A stretch of DNA of 64,000 nt from Pseudeuparius sepicola (lineage: Eukaryota; Arthropoda; Insecta; Coleoptera; Anthribidae). The translations under genes were made by a program, and so were the position numbers. This document shows positions 19,856 through 29,405 of the stretch, one piece after another. Numbering within the stretch: position 1 is the stretch's first letter; every line of letters begins with the position of its first letter. The DNA lies in assembly GCA_963920635.1 (NCBI GenBank), contig OY987306.1, positions 10,682,001 through 10,746,000 of the forward strand, written 5' to 3'. The notes under the pieces were generated by a model. The model did not search any database. It saw nothing but the letters and a program-made list of their open reading frames with translations, and was not told the DNA's origin.

Positions 19856-20775
19856 TAAAGAAAAGATTCAAATTGTGAATGAATTACACAGACGAGCATT
19901 GAAAAAAATACCCTCGTCGTCGGACCATTATTAAAGGATTGGATGACCTCTGGCAGGTTGACCTCGCCCAGTTAGATCAATATACAGCTCACAATAACAA
20001 ATTTAAGTTTATTCTTGTAGTAATTGACTGTTTTTCCAAGTACGTTTGGTGTGAAGCCCTTAAATCTAAGACTGGTGAAGAAGTGACAAAGGCCTTTGAT
20101 AAAATACTGAAAAACTCTCAACGGCATCCACGAAACTTGCAAAGTGATCATGGAAAAGAATTCTACAACTCCCATTTTCAAAATCTCATGAAAAAGTTTA
20201 AAATTAATCATTATAGTACCTTTAGCATAACAAAAGCTGCAATAGTGGAGAGGGTTATACGTACGTTAAAGGAACGATTATTTAAATACTTTAGCCTAAA
20301 TGGCACATATAAGTGGATTGATATATTATCTACAATTGTTGATAAATACAATAACAGAAGACATAGAACTACTGGAATGAGGCCAAAAGATGTAAATAAA
20401 AGTAACGAGGCTGCTTTACTTAGAACCTTCAGCTATCCTACAGTTTTTAAAATATCAAAGTTCAAAAAGGGCGATATGGTTCGCATCAGCAAAGCCAAGC
20501 ATGTTTTTGAGAAGGGCTACACCCCTAAGTGGAGCACGGAATTATTTAAAATTGTTAAAATTCAAAAAACCACACCCATAACTTATTTGCTTGAAGATGT
20601 GCAGGGGAATCCGATAAAGGGTGGCTTTTACAGCGAGGAATTGCAAAAAGCAGCAAATCCAAATGTTTACCTTGTGGAGAAAGTTTTAAGAAGGAGGGGG
20701 GATAAAGTGCTGGTTCGCTGGTTGGGTTTCGATAAAACACATGACTCCTGGATAAGGGCCACAGATGTAGTTTGA
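19830..20775 (+). pseudogene. INT: Polinton integrase with chromodomain, frameshifted
   Basis: The retroviral-type integrase joins element ends to the target. The first ATG is at 19830. Its frame ends at 19935, just before the catalytic core frame, which is open to 20775. The two frames meet at an A7 run (19902-19908) where one extra base breaks the reading frame. Counting from the core ATG at 19939, the catalytic residues are D8, D70 and E104, in WQVDL, LQSDHGKEF and AIVERV. A C-terminal chromodomain (VYLVEKVL...VRWLGF...SWI) suggests chromatin-directed integration. The core is otherwise intact. It overlaps the fibre-like gene by 26 bp. Confidence 0.88.
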
Positions 20776-20779
20776 CACC

Positions 20780-21457
20780 ATGAGTGAATCGGGGTACAGC
20801 ACTAGCAGCGAAAATAACGAGGTTAATCGTGTTTTGAATAGTTATGATGAAGCGGTCCACAATGAAAAGCAGCTGTTGCTAAGTACACAATTTGTGCTCA
20901 AGCCGGAAAATCTGTATGTGATAAACTGTGGACTCAGCCCTCTACGATTCTTCAAACCAGCAGTGTAAATTATAAACCTGCTCGATCCGTCAAATCCTAT
21001 ATCCATGGACCGTTTTGAATGATTCCAGTTAACAGTGGAATTCAACAAAATCCTTGAAAAATTGTGTGAAGATGTTGCAATACCACCAAAAGAATTCAGC
21101 TCCAATTTGAAATTGAGCGTGTACCCAGGTGTCAACTATTTGATGATTGTGCTTTCTAAAGATGATATTCATTTTTATTTCACTGCTAACGATGTAATGC
21201 AATTGCTTACAATTGATTGTAAAATAACCTCAAAAATTAATTTAATATTAAAATATAACTTATTGGATTTTTATTATAATATGTTAGATGAAGTGAATGA
21301 TTTGTTATTAAAATACAACTATAATATAAATGCTATAGATATTATAAAATCACTATGTACTGTATCAGATAATATTAATGCATACTGTATTTTTGAGCTT
21401 CTCTCATTCAACGAGGAGTTTGTATTAGCTGATTTGTATAGGAGGAGGTTTTATTAA
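20780..21457 (+). pseudogene. Polinton accessory ORF with two in-frame stops
   Basis: The ATG at 20780 lies five bases after the integrase stop. The frame is closed by TAA at 20966-20968 and TGA near 21020, then continues open in the same phase to 21457. That would give about 225 codons if read as one gene. The second half has no ATG at its beginning and is helical and Leu/Asn-rich. I recognise no domain. The same phase on both sides of the stops argues for one gene disabled by point changes rather than two genes. A TAAATAAA signal follows the final stop. Confidence 0.6.
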
Positions 21458-21503
21458 ATAAAAAACACACAAACATAATAAATCTTTTATTACCCTAATA
21501 CAT

Positions 21504-21647
21504 TTATTTAGGACTAAAATAATGTGAAGGAATGTGTTTTGTCACATCTTTGAATAAATTCTTGGTGCTACATGGAATACATGAAGTATTGGGTGTATCA
21601 GTTGCCCCACCGCATGTTGTACATTTATATTTTATTGACACAGGCAT
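21504..21647 (-). CDS. 47-residue CxxC-x10-CxxC zinc protein
   Basis: The small protein starts MPVSIKYK and has cysteines at 9, 12, 23 and 26, a four-Cys zinc-binding arrangement. A longer open frame (to 21689) exists, but the ATG at 21645-21647 fits the promoter better: ATATAAAAGA at 21701-21710 lies about 54 bp upstream on the minus strand. It is the last gene of the minus-strand group and converges with the disrupted ORF ending at 21457. The function is unknown; nucleic-acid or protein binding is possible. Confidence 0.6.
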   Translation of the reverse strand: MPVSIKYKCTTCGGATDTPNTSCIPCSTKNLFKDVTKHIPSHYFSPK

Positions 21648-21720
21648 GGTGTTGTATTCAGTTGGAACTTGTGTTAATAAAGTTAACAAATATTGGAACT
21701 TCTTTTATATTCACACAAAA

Positions 21721-21936
21721 TTAGTCTGGCCTAATCCGAGGTGGATTCCTGAAGGTGATTAATTCTTCTTTATTAATTCGTTCGAAATACTCTTGCCAGT
21801 TGACCTCGGGAACATGATTCAACTGCCTCCGACATTTCAACAAGTGCATCCGTAGGCGTGACTTCTTAATTTTATGACTGTTGACATATGGACAGGAAAC
21901 CAGTCCCTGTTGGTCTGCTAGCTGTTGGTTGAACAT
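21721..21936 (-). CDS. GTSF1/Asterix-like CHHC zinc-finger protein
   Basis: This 71-residue protein carries one CHHC zinc finger, with ligands C15, H21, H31 and C35 in CPYVNSHKI...RMHLLKC. This matches the zf-U11-48K/GTSF1 class, whose members typically read CPY...H..L..R...HL.KC. Cellular GTSF1/Asterix proteins usually have two such fingers and a C-terminal tail that assist Piwi-piRNA silencing. Here there is one finger and a short acidic and aromatic tail (EVNWQEYFERI). The gene has its own TATATA at about 21981-21988 with an ACAGTC initiator-like site about 30 bp on. The assignment rests on motif reading. A role against piRNA defence is inference. Confidence 0.72.
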   Translation of the reverse strand: MFNQQLADQQGLVSCPYVNSHKIKKSRLRMHLLKCRRQLNHVPEVNWQEYFERINKEELITFRNPPRIRPD

Positions 21937-21980
21937 GTTGACTTTGGATAATGTTGTAAAGACTGTTAGGTTTCTCTGCT

Positions 21981-21990
21981 ATATATACTC
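21981..21990 (-). promoter_or_regulatory. TATA box of the CHHC zinc-finger gene
   Basis: On the minus strand GAGTATATAT is followed by AGCAGAGAAACCTAACAGTC, giving a TATA-to-initiator distance of about 30 bp. The ATG is at 21934-21936. Confidence 0.6.
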
Positions 21991-22074
21991 TGCAAGTTGT
22001 GGGAGGTATGACTAATCTATTAGCAGGGAGGGATTAAATGAAACAATTATTGTTTCTTAGCTATATACAATAGC

Positions 22075-25000
22075 TTAGTTCTCGATTTGTGGAATACTGT
22101 AGTGTCCCCACGGTAGAGTGACAACATTATTAACTAAGTATCGCTTATCATCGAAAGGGCTGAGTGCAATTTTTGTTTGTTTAATACTGAAAACATTATG
22201 AGCAAATGAACGAATAGTGCATTGAGTAGCGGTTTTTTGCTTCTTCTTAAATAAGCAATTTGCATAATCGTCGAAAGTTAGATAATTCTTAACAACACCA
22301 TACTTAATACCCTTTGATTTTTTAATACATTGCTCGATTTCAATCAGAAACGTGGACATTTTTGACCTAAGGCCGACAAAGTGAGTCATTATTTTTCCAT
22401 TAAGTTCATCTTTCATAAGACCTGGTACTTTTTTATTTACAAGCGGTATATTATACTGATTATCAACCGAATAATCGCTGGTATCGAAACGATGCAAGTC
22501 TCGCTTTATGACTTCATCATACACATCATCACATTTTATTTCATAAAGTAAGCTATCCGTATCCGTATAAAGTAGTTTACACTGGTCAGTTGAATATTTT
22601 TGCAACATGTAATCATAATGAAAATTATAAACACACGTCTTTGAGATATCGAGTATAGCCATCCCGATGTACAGGGGCTTTGTAAAAACGATTTCAGTTT
22701 TATTCAGTTCAATTGCAACTAAATCTGTATCAAAAATTAATCGGCTGTTAAAAGCCGGGCTAGCAATTAAATTCTTAGCTCCGTACCTACCTTCCCATTT
22801 TCTAACCAATTTTACATTTCTATGTTTGCGAATATTTTCCATGGTCTTACCGTATACAGCATTAACCATCAATTTAATTACTGTTTTTTCAAAATTAAAC
22901 TTAGCTTTTGTCCTTAATTCTGTATTAAATTTAATGTAAGGAGCTAGCCAGGCAGACTGACTAAATTTTAAAACCCTATGAATCTTTTTTAAAGTTAAAC
23001 CGTGACTTAACGCTTGTTTAAGAGCCCTATAGTGTACAACATACTTCTCTTTTGAATTGAGAGTTGTCATAAGTTTGGGAAGTTTAGAATTTGGTGGTTT
23101 AGAATGTTCTGCGCAAAACGGTAGGTCTTTATGGGGATCATGTAAATTTTCCGGATAGTCTAAATCGACTTCTAAAACGTATCCTTCTGGACTGTTATCC
23201 GGAATATTCATCACGTTAATGTTTGTATCAACCCATTGGAAGTTACCGTAAGGAAGAGATTCCCCCATTGCCCACCCGTATAAATTGTTTACATCCAGAT
23301 AAAGTAAGTATTTGGAAGGATTGTTAGGATCATAATTTTTCATGTATTTGTTGTTTGCCTCAGAATATCTATTACAACATTGGCTTATCCCCCCTCTCAC
23401 TCCTTTCTCAAAAAACATTAATATATCAATATCTTGAAAGGTTTCTAATCGACACCCAGTATATTTAAGCATACAGTCCCAAGTATATCCCGGTAAAGTG
23501 TAGTACCAAGCCGGATCCAAACCATAATTCTTTATACAAGTTTTCCTAAAGTTCTGAAAGATATCGGTAAGTATCATAATGTCCGTCTTGAGATATAGGT
23601 CACTATATTCACCTAAACTTTGAATATTAAATTTATCCCAAACTAACTAGGCATGTCTGTAATCGCTTTGACTAATGTGAGTATCGTTTAACTTGCTATA
23701 GAATTGCTCGACTGGTGGTAAACACTTTTCATTAAGTTTATTTATGTTATCGATATAATCATAACAAAATATCCCCTTTTTGGTTAACAGATCTAGATTG
23801 TTTGAAGATACATCACTAAATTCCTTTTGGGTATTAATAAAGTCCCCTTTATTGAGAGACGATGCTAATGTATCCAAAGAGAAGCCTAAAAATTTAAAGG
23901 AGTCGATGAATCTAAATTTAACTTCAGTATCGGTATCAGAAACTGTAAAACTAATATATTTTTCCTTGTTTATTGGAAGCAATGTCACATTATGCTTTTT
24001 AGCAAGATCTCTTATAATAAAATGACTGTCGTACCCACTAAAGTTATGAAATACTATGGGTACTACAAAGGAGTTTCTGTAATTTAAGTTACACGCTTGG
24101 TGGGCGTATCCGCGAAAACGTGATGTCATATGATCATGGTCACGTACTATTATATCGTTAGAATTAAACGGTTTTTCACATATGTGACACGTAGCACTTG
24201 CATTTTTTAAACTTATAGATTCACTCATTGGCTCATTATTTTTTAACTTTGAAGCAACAGAGAGTGCTATATTTTCCATTTCATTTGCAAACCAAGTCAT
24301 GCAATCAATACCACGATAACTCTTATAAAAAGATAATGTATCGTCATAATCACATTTAAAATAGTAGCCTGCGCTAAAAGCTTCATGTTTCTGATATTTA
24401 GCAGTATTTAAACACTGTGATTCATCATAAGGTTTTAGAATTGATTCAAAATCAGCATAAATAATAAATGGTACTTTTTCCTTATGGATATAATTTTTAA
24501 ATTCGATATACTTATTTTTCGGAAATGATACTTTGCAGTTGTTTACGTCTTGACAATATTCAATATGTTCATTTAATTTTTCTTGGGTTGAGTAATAATT
24601 TAAGCATCTATCACAAACAAACATCCTACCTTTATGTTTATTAGTTTGGGATGCTATTAATCTCGATAAATGTTTGACCCAACAGTAATGATAATTGATT
24701 TCGGTTGTTGATTCATCGATAGGGAGAGCTTCATGCTCACCGACTTTCGGAAAATATGTATCTTGAACTAGAAGTAAATTAGCATGTTTTTCCATTTTGT
24801 TTTTAGTTAAGCGAGCAGGAGAAGTTCTAAAAGAGCTTGATTTGTCTTCATTTGACACTAACTCTAGAACATACACATTTACCGATATATTATTCAGTTT
24901 TTCGAATTTTGCTATTTGGCTTAGAGTTATAGGAAATTCAAGGCCATCTAGGTTTAAAACGGTCGAAGGGTGGGGATATGAGGATGTACGGTGTGGTTTT

Positions 25001-25812
25001 CCAACGGGTGGATATAGAGCTGATACAACACTCCAAGCAAAACAAAGATTATCATCATTTTGAACGTTAATACAAGCCTGTTTAGATTGTATTGATTCCG
25101 GGAGGTTTATGTAAGATCTACCACCGTTTCCCATCTCTACCTTGTTTATGTTAACTTCCAAACTTAAGATTCTGTGAAGAGTCCAACCGGACTCCTGATG
25201 TTCGAAGGACTCGATGGCAGCTAAAATTTTTTCAATAATATTGCTTTCAAACCATTGTTTTAACTGTGTTCCTTGATCGATTATTTCATTGTTTGTATTA
25301 AAATACTTATTCTCAAGTATCTCCTGATCACCAGACTTTTTAATAAATTCCCCACAAAAGACAGCATTTACTTTAATTATATTGAATGATCTTAAGATCC
25401 TATTAATGCGAGTCTTAAAAACAAAAAACGCGTCTTTAAAAAACTGCAGAATATCTATGTGCTTTAAATTAATTATAACACCCGTGCGTATACGATTATT
25501 AAAAATTGATTTTATATCCTCCCACTTTATCCTATCACTTCTACTTTCCCGCTTACGTTGACCTGTTCCAACATGTAATTTTTTTAAGTACACTTCAAAT
25601 CGTTTCAAATGACTCAAGTTCGTTTGCAATTTAATCCGAGTGCCATGATTACAGTCAGCCTTTTTCAATGCTTTATGAACTAACCGGATGTTTACATTTA
25701 TTATTTTTTTCCAATGCTCTAAAGTAGCGTCATCAGAATTATTAATAAGCGTAAACACTTTTTCAAGCGTTTTTATAATGTCATCACTTACCGTCCCGAT
25801 TTCTGCTGACAT
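22075..25812 (-). pseudogene. POLB: Protein-primed family B DNA polymerase, one nonsense codon
   Basis: The frame runs from the ATG at 25812 (MSAEIG; the open frame upstream lacks another ATG) to 22075. It is broken only by TAG at 23647-23649, codon 722. Reading in phase across that stop gives 1245 codons, normal for Polinton polymerases. In order: a long N-terminal extension, a C2H2-like CDRC...H...C finger (about residue 410), exonuclease motif YADFES (about 452), Exo II HNFSGYDSHF (about 590), then after the stop palm motif A LDVNNLYGWA (about 840), fingers motif B NAVYGKTMEN (about 987) and motif C YTDTDS (about 1086). This pPolB type replicates linear genomes with a protein primer. Confidence 0.95.
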
Positions 25813-25955
25813 TTTAAGATGTGTGAGTATTAAAAAGCAATGAGACAAAACCGAGAAGGTTATAACTTAAATAGTAAAGTTTCCCCCACTCTTTTATTCA
25901 AGTTGAAATACATTAACGAGTTCATTTATTTCTCCAGTGAGTTTTGCACCTTAAA
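25813..25955. promoter_or_regulatory. Divergent promoter between polB and the OB-like gene
   Basis: The 143 bp between two divergent ATGs holds TATTTAAG (minus strand, about 25871-25878) for polB. For the plus-strand gene there is only a weak AT-rich element, with CTCCAGTGAG as a possible initiator at about 25932. Confidence 0.4.
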
Positions 25956-26267
25956 ATGGAGACGTTCTTTAATCAACTAAATCAGAAATCGTTGATTAAA
26001 CCATTCATGAAGGCTCGACGTATAGAAATTGGATGTGAGCTTCAAGTATTATCGTTTAGAAGAGTTTGCACACAGTATACAGAAAGAGTTTCTGTGGAAT
26101 TTTTTACATTTTACACTGTGCTACCGCAAAGGTTTACAGACAAATTCACTACGCAGCGAATTATAGAAATAAATAGGGAAATTGAGCGTGGACAGAAGGT
26201 GTTTTTAATAAGCCTTGGGCCAACAGAAGGAAGAACCACGAATTTTGAATTTTCCCTGGAAGAATGA
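25956..26267 (+). CDS. OB-like small protein, paralogue of the TIR gene
   Basis: This 103-residue protein starts at the ATG 25956 (METFFNQ). Its arrangement follows that of the TIR protein: strands, then a TVLPQRFTDKF segment that aligns with VFLPNRVTQAF, then a strand and a G-T-NFEF ending that aligns with NQFEIW. The two are probably distant paralogues. An OB-like, nucleic-acid-binding role fits the pattern but is unproven. The stop overlaps the next ATG as ATGA (26264-26267). The gene diverges from polB. Confidence 0.65.
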   Translation: METFFNQLNQKSLIKPFMKARRIEIGCELQVLSFRRVCTQYTERVSVEFFTFYTVLPQRFTDKFTTQRIIEINREIERGQKVFLISLGPTEGRTTNFEFSLEE

Positions 26268-26425
26268 AAACTTCCGAGATTAGACTGCTGAGTATGTACA
26301 ATCGAAGGAAACTTCAAATGTATTTGAAATCTATAGATGATTTAAAGCATGAAATTAAAATGTATGAGATAAATAAGAAAATTGCTAATATTAATTTGAA
26401 TTTAATAAAAACTATTAAAAAGTGA
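26264..26425 (+). CDS. 53-residue helical protein overlapping by ATGA
   Basis: The ORF begins MKTSEIRLLS and is basic and helical throughout, perhaps a short coiled coil. The ATG overlaps the upstream stop (ATGA), suggesting termination-reinitiation. The last codons overlap a good splice donor (GTGAGT at 26422). A pyrimidine-rich acceptor ending TTTCAG lies 48 bp downstream (26469), so a slightly different C terminus by splicing is possible. No family is recognised. Confidence 0.45.
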   Translation: MKTSEIRLLSMYNRRKLQMYLKSIDDLKHEIKMYEINKKIANINLNLIKTIKK

Positions 26426-26429
26426 GTGT

Positions 26430-26675
26430 TGTTTTTTTCCTGTTTTCTTTTCTTATCACTTCCTTTCAGATGTTGTTTTTTGCTTAGACACTGATCACTT
26501 GAATTCTTTTTAATGAAATTTAAGTTTTAAAAATGTGTGTTTTAGGTTAAGAAATGATGATCAAATTGATAAATTATATGTTTATTAAAATATAACTATA
26601 ATACAATAATAAAATAATAAAATAATATAATAAAATAATATAATATCATTAAAATAAGAGAAAATGTGGGGACTA
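26430..26675. other. AT-rich convergent spacer in the Polinton
   Basis: No gene. It includes the possible intron acceptor at 26469, AATAAAATAATA-type repeats (26608-26645) and polyadenylation-like AATAAA motifs shared by convergent genes. Confidence 0.5.
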
Positions 26676-27745
26676 TTAAACGTTCAGAATTTCTTGCACT
26701 CTTTGCATGATTTTCACAACTCGTGTCTCGTCTGAATTTAAATTGTCAAGTTCTGAAAGGATCCTTTTTTCCCTTTCTTTCAGTTGTTGAACTTGTCCAA
26801 CCACTACTTTTAATTGCTCTCTTAGCAAATGTTTTTGGGACTTTATGTCCCCACATTTTCTCTTGCAAAACACATTTGCCTGCGCTTTTAATTTGTGGAG
26901 AAATGCGGTAGGACTTTGACCCCTTATCTTTGAATATTCTTCCTCACCTTGACTTTCGGTTGTTACATCACTAAAAATGCTGATGTTGTCATCATCATCT
27001 CGCATCGCTTGCATCCTACGTATGTCTTTCCCTCTGGTGGATTCAGCGAAGGTGTTGGGGGCATTCGACGGTCCGGGTTGAGGCTCGCCTTTTGTCACCG
27101 GCTGGATTGTTACCTCAGGGCCCAATGAAACTCCTTCCATCTCAGGATGTCCAGCCGGCTGTAAAACAATAACAATATTAACTTTAAAGATGTAAGATTA
27201 GCGAGTGTAAATGTAATAATTACAAGCAAAGGTGATAATGGGCATACACATGTTTCATGCTATTACTAGTTTTTTCTTTTTGTTAACTTTGAGTGTTTGC
27301 CCATTATCACCTTTTCTTGTAATTAACTTTAAAGTTTATTTAGGAGAGTAGTGCTTACTCTTATAAGATAGTTCTGTAGTATAGAGATCCCTGTATCTAC
27401 AACGTTGGGGGCTGATTGCATGCTGTTGGATTTGGGAGTCGCCTGCATTCTTCGTATGTCGTTACCTCTGGTGGATTCATCGAGGGTGTTGGGGGCATTC
27501 AATGGTCCGGGTTGAGGCTCACCTTTTGTCACCGGCTGGAGTGTTAATTCAGGTCCCAACAATGAGAATAATTCCATCTCAGGATTCATCTCAGGATTTC
27601 CAGCTGGCTGTAAAAAATAGCAATATTAACTTTAGAGTTTATTTAGGAGAGTAGTGCTTACTATTATAAGATAGTCTTGTAGCATGGAGATCCCATTAGA
27701 TGCAACGTTGGGGGCTGATTTGCTCACTGGTACTGGTGTTTTCAT
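26676..27745 (-). CDS. Spliced coiled-coil protein with duplicated exon
   Basis: Three exons on the minus strand join in phase 0: 27745-27662, 27607-27359 and 27158-26676 (271 residues). Introns are 54 bp (27661-27608) and 200 bp (27358-27159), each GTAAGC...ACAG. The first half of exon 2 repeats in exon 3 (PAG.PEM..., QPVTKGEPQPGP, ESTRG.DIRRMQA). The second half of exon 2 repeats in exon 1 (SAPNV...DYLI). The two introns start identically, so a segment of intron plus exon was tandemly duplicated. Exon 3 ends in an acidic region and a long coiled coil (QLKEREKRILSELDNL). An upstream in-frame ATG at 27895 is an alternative start. The function is unknown; Pro/Gly repeats plus a coiled coil suggest a structural protein. 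Confidence 0.6.
27218..27324. repeat. Inverted repeat inside intron 2
   Basis: AATTACAAGCAAAGGTGATA at the left and its near complement ending at 27324 form arms of about 27 bp around a spacer of about 53 bp. It accounts for most of the extra length of intron 2 relative to intron 1 and looks like a small MITE inserted after the exon duplication. Confidence 0.6.
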
Positions 27746-28048
27746 TTTGATGATGATGAAGCACAACACTGTTATTTCACTGATCAGACTTTCAGATGGA
27801 ATAATGTCAAACTTTGCAGTTATGGGAATATATAATGTAAAAATTACGGAGCTTGAGGGGGTACTCAAGAACCAGTGGGCGTGTTGAAAAGCCAATCCAC
27901 ATAGTGCATACGCTTTCCTCGTCTAAACGCGCAGGCGTCTTTCCCACAAAGGGGTTGGGCTTATCTCCTTAAAGGTTTGCTGCGCATGTGCAAGTGGGTG
28001 GAGCTAACCAGAATTCCCACTCTTCGGGCATGCAAAATCGCTGATTCC

Positions 28049-28236
28049 AATGTTTAAAAACACAGATGGTCAACCCTGAGAATGTTGATGTGATCTCTCA
28101 CGTCGGCCCGCTTTTATAAGATGTTTAGTCTGAAAGAATTTCGATGTTTAAAAAACACAGATGGCTAACCCTGAGAATGTTGATGTGATCTCTCACGTCG
28201 ACCCGCTTTTATAAGATGTTTAGTTATTTTCAAGAA
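28049..28236. repeat. 95 bp tandem duplication containing TATA
   Basis: Two adjacent copies (28049-28143 and 28144-28236) share ATGTTTAAAAA, GAGAATGTTGATGTGATCTC and CTTTTATAAGATG. On the minus strand each provides TCTTATAAAAGCG followed about 30 bp later by ATCACATCAACATTC. The pair looks like a duplicated promoter for the leftward spliced gene. Confidence 0.6.
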
Positions 28237-28328
28237 ATGACCGCCAGAATACCGGCGAAAATATTGCTGACAAAAATGAAACTACTTTTATTTTCATAAC
28301 TTTATTATGCGTTAAGACTACACAAATA

Positions 28329-28754
28329 CTATAGCTCCATAACTGATGTTAGCTTTTTAATCCATTGATTTTCGACCAACTTATGGATTAATTTAATCAT
28401 CCATTTTAAAATCAAGAGTGAGGAACATGCGGCAATAAAATAAACCACGCTTTCTAGGGACTGACCTGTTGTAACTTGCTGCAGCTCATTTAACATTTTA
28501 GAAATTGGTGTAACCCACTCTGTGTCAGCAACTGTACCATTTTCAAATATCATTCGAAGTTTATACTGTTTGATATTACTTGGTATCTTTGTCATTACAA
28601 CTTCGTCAGTGGTAGTTGTAGGAGTTAATGAAATGCAATTTAATGAATCATCCATACAAATAGCAACATCGTTTACGTCAAACGGTTTATAGACGTATAT
28701 TATGTTATTGATAATCAGAGAATGAAGTAACAGGTATTCTGCACTCAACATCAT
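28329..28754 (-). CDS. PTM: Polinton membrane protein, 141 aa
   Basis: The protein has a hydrophobic N-terminal segment (about residues 3-22, LLLHSLIINNIIYVY) and a clear C-terminal transmembrane helix (about 103-120, VVYFIAACSSLLILKW) followed by a basic tail. Between them is a mainly polar domain with a Thr run. A TATAAAAG box (28788-28797) and a GT-rich leader precede the ATG. Polintons often encode a transmembrane protein (PTM); I apply that symbol by position and topology, not by sequence match. It could act in virion membrane interaction or release; this is inference. Confidence 0.6.
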   Translation of the reverse strand: MMLSAEYLLLHSLIINNIIYVYKPFDVNDVAICMDDSLNCISLTPTTTTDEVVMTKIPSNIKQYKLRMIFENGTVADTEWVTPISKMLNELQQVTTGQSLESVVYFIAACSSLLILKWMIKLIHKLVENQWIKKLTSVMEL

Positions 28755-28853
28755 TTTCGAAAGTGTGACCTACTTAAGTTTTCTCTCTCTTTTATAGGAA
28801 TCAAACAACAAAATGCAAATAAAGGTCTTTATTTAAGTAAAAACTTACAACTT

Positions 28854-29336
28854 TTAGTAATCGATTAAGTATTTTTCTAACCAAGAATATAATTTTTCAC
28901 AATTCCTAAAGCTACACATCCATTTTTTATTTTCATTGTGGTGGAGGCACATCGGAATGTCTTTTTCAAATAGCGGCACCTCTATCCAATTGTTTTGCAA
29001 ATTTCCAACATCAACCACTTTATTGTTGATTATTTCACGTAGAAAACGTTCTTTTTGATGTCCCTTCACGTAAACTATGTGAACGTCTAGTAGAGTAGTT
29101 TGCAGTATTTCAACCAATTTGTTATACTCAACATGTCCACTTGAATATTTTATCCCCAGAAAATTTTCTTCCATAACTCGCACATGCCTCTTATTTAAAT
29201 TGTTAAGAGCCATAAAACTTTTTGGGGGAGCTATAACCATATGCATCACTTGCCCATTAATTTTAATTGTCAATTCCTTGGGATAAAACTCATTCTCCAC
29301 CATGAAACCTTGAATATCTATTACAGCAATCTTCAT
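28854..29336 (-). CDS. Maverick-associated protein, 160 aa, possible nuclease fold
   Basis: The protein starts MKIAVIDIQGF and contains FYPKELTI, a GIKYSSGHVEYNKL segment and VYVKGHQKERFL, ending with a Cys/His-containing stretch. I recall this layout as a recurring arthropod Maverick protein without assigned function. The VIDIQGF start with downstream G...EY and KGHQK motifs resembles an RNase H-like or DnaQ exonuclease scaffold; that is only a suggestion. The TATAAATG at 29387-29394 plus a leader of about 50 bp precede the ATG. It is intact. Confidence 0.6.
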   Translation of the reverse strand: MKIAVIDIQGFMVENEFYPKELTIKINGQVMHMVIAPPKSFMALNNLNKRHVRVMEENFLGIKYSSGHVEYNKLVEILQTTLLDVHIVYVKGHQKERFLREIINNKVVDVGNLQNNWIEVPLFEKDIPMCLHHNENKKWMCSFRNCEKLYSWLEKYLIDY

Positions 29337-29405
29337 CTTAACTTAGTTCTCGAATAAAACTGTTGGTATGGTGCTGATGTCCCTGCATTTATATCCGGGA
29401 TCTGT

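Noticed and set aside
19902..19908. Programmed frameshift in the integrase
   Set aside because: The shift needed is +1, and A7 without a rare or stop codon is not a typical +1 site. A one-base insertion is simpler.
20966..21022. Two separate genes after the integrase
   Set aside because: Both halves are in the same phase, the second lacks a proper ATG, and there is no TATA box between them.
22667..22939. Plus-strand ORF opposite polB
   Set aside because: Shadow of the polymerase coding sequence with no features of its own.
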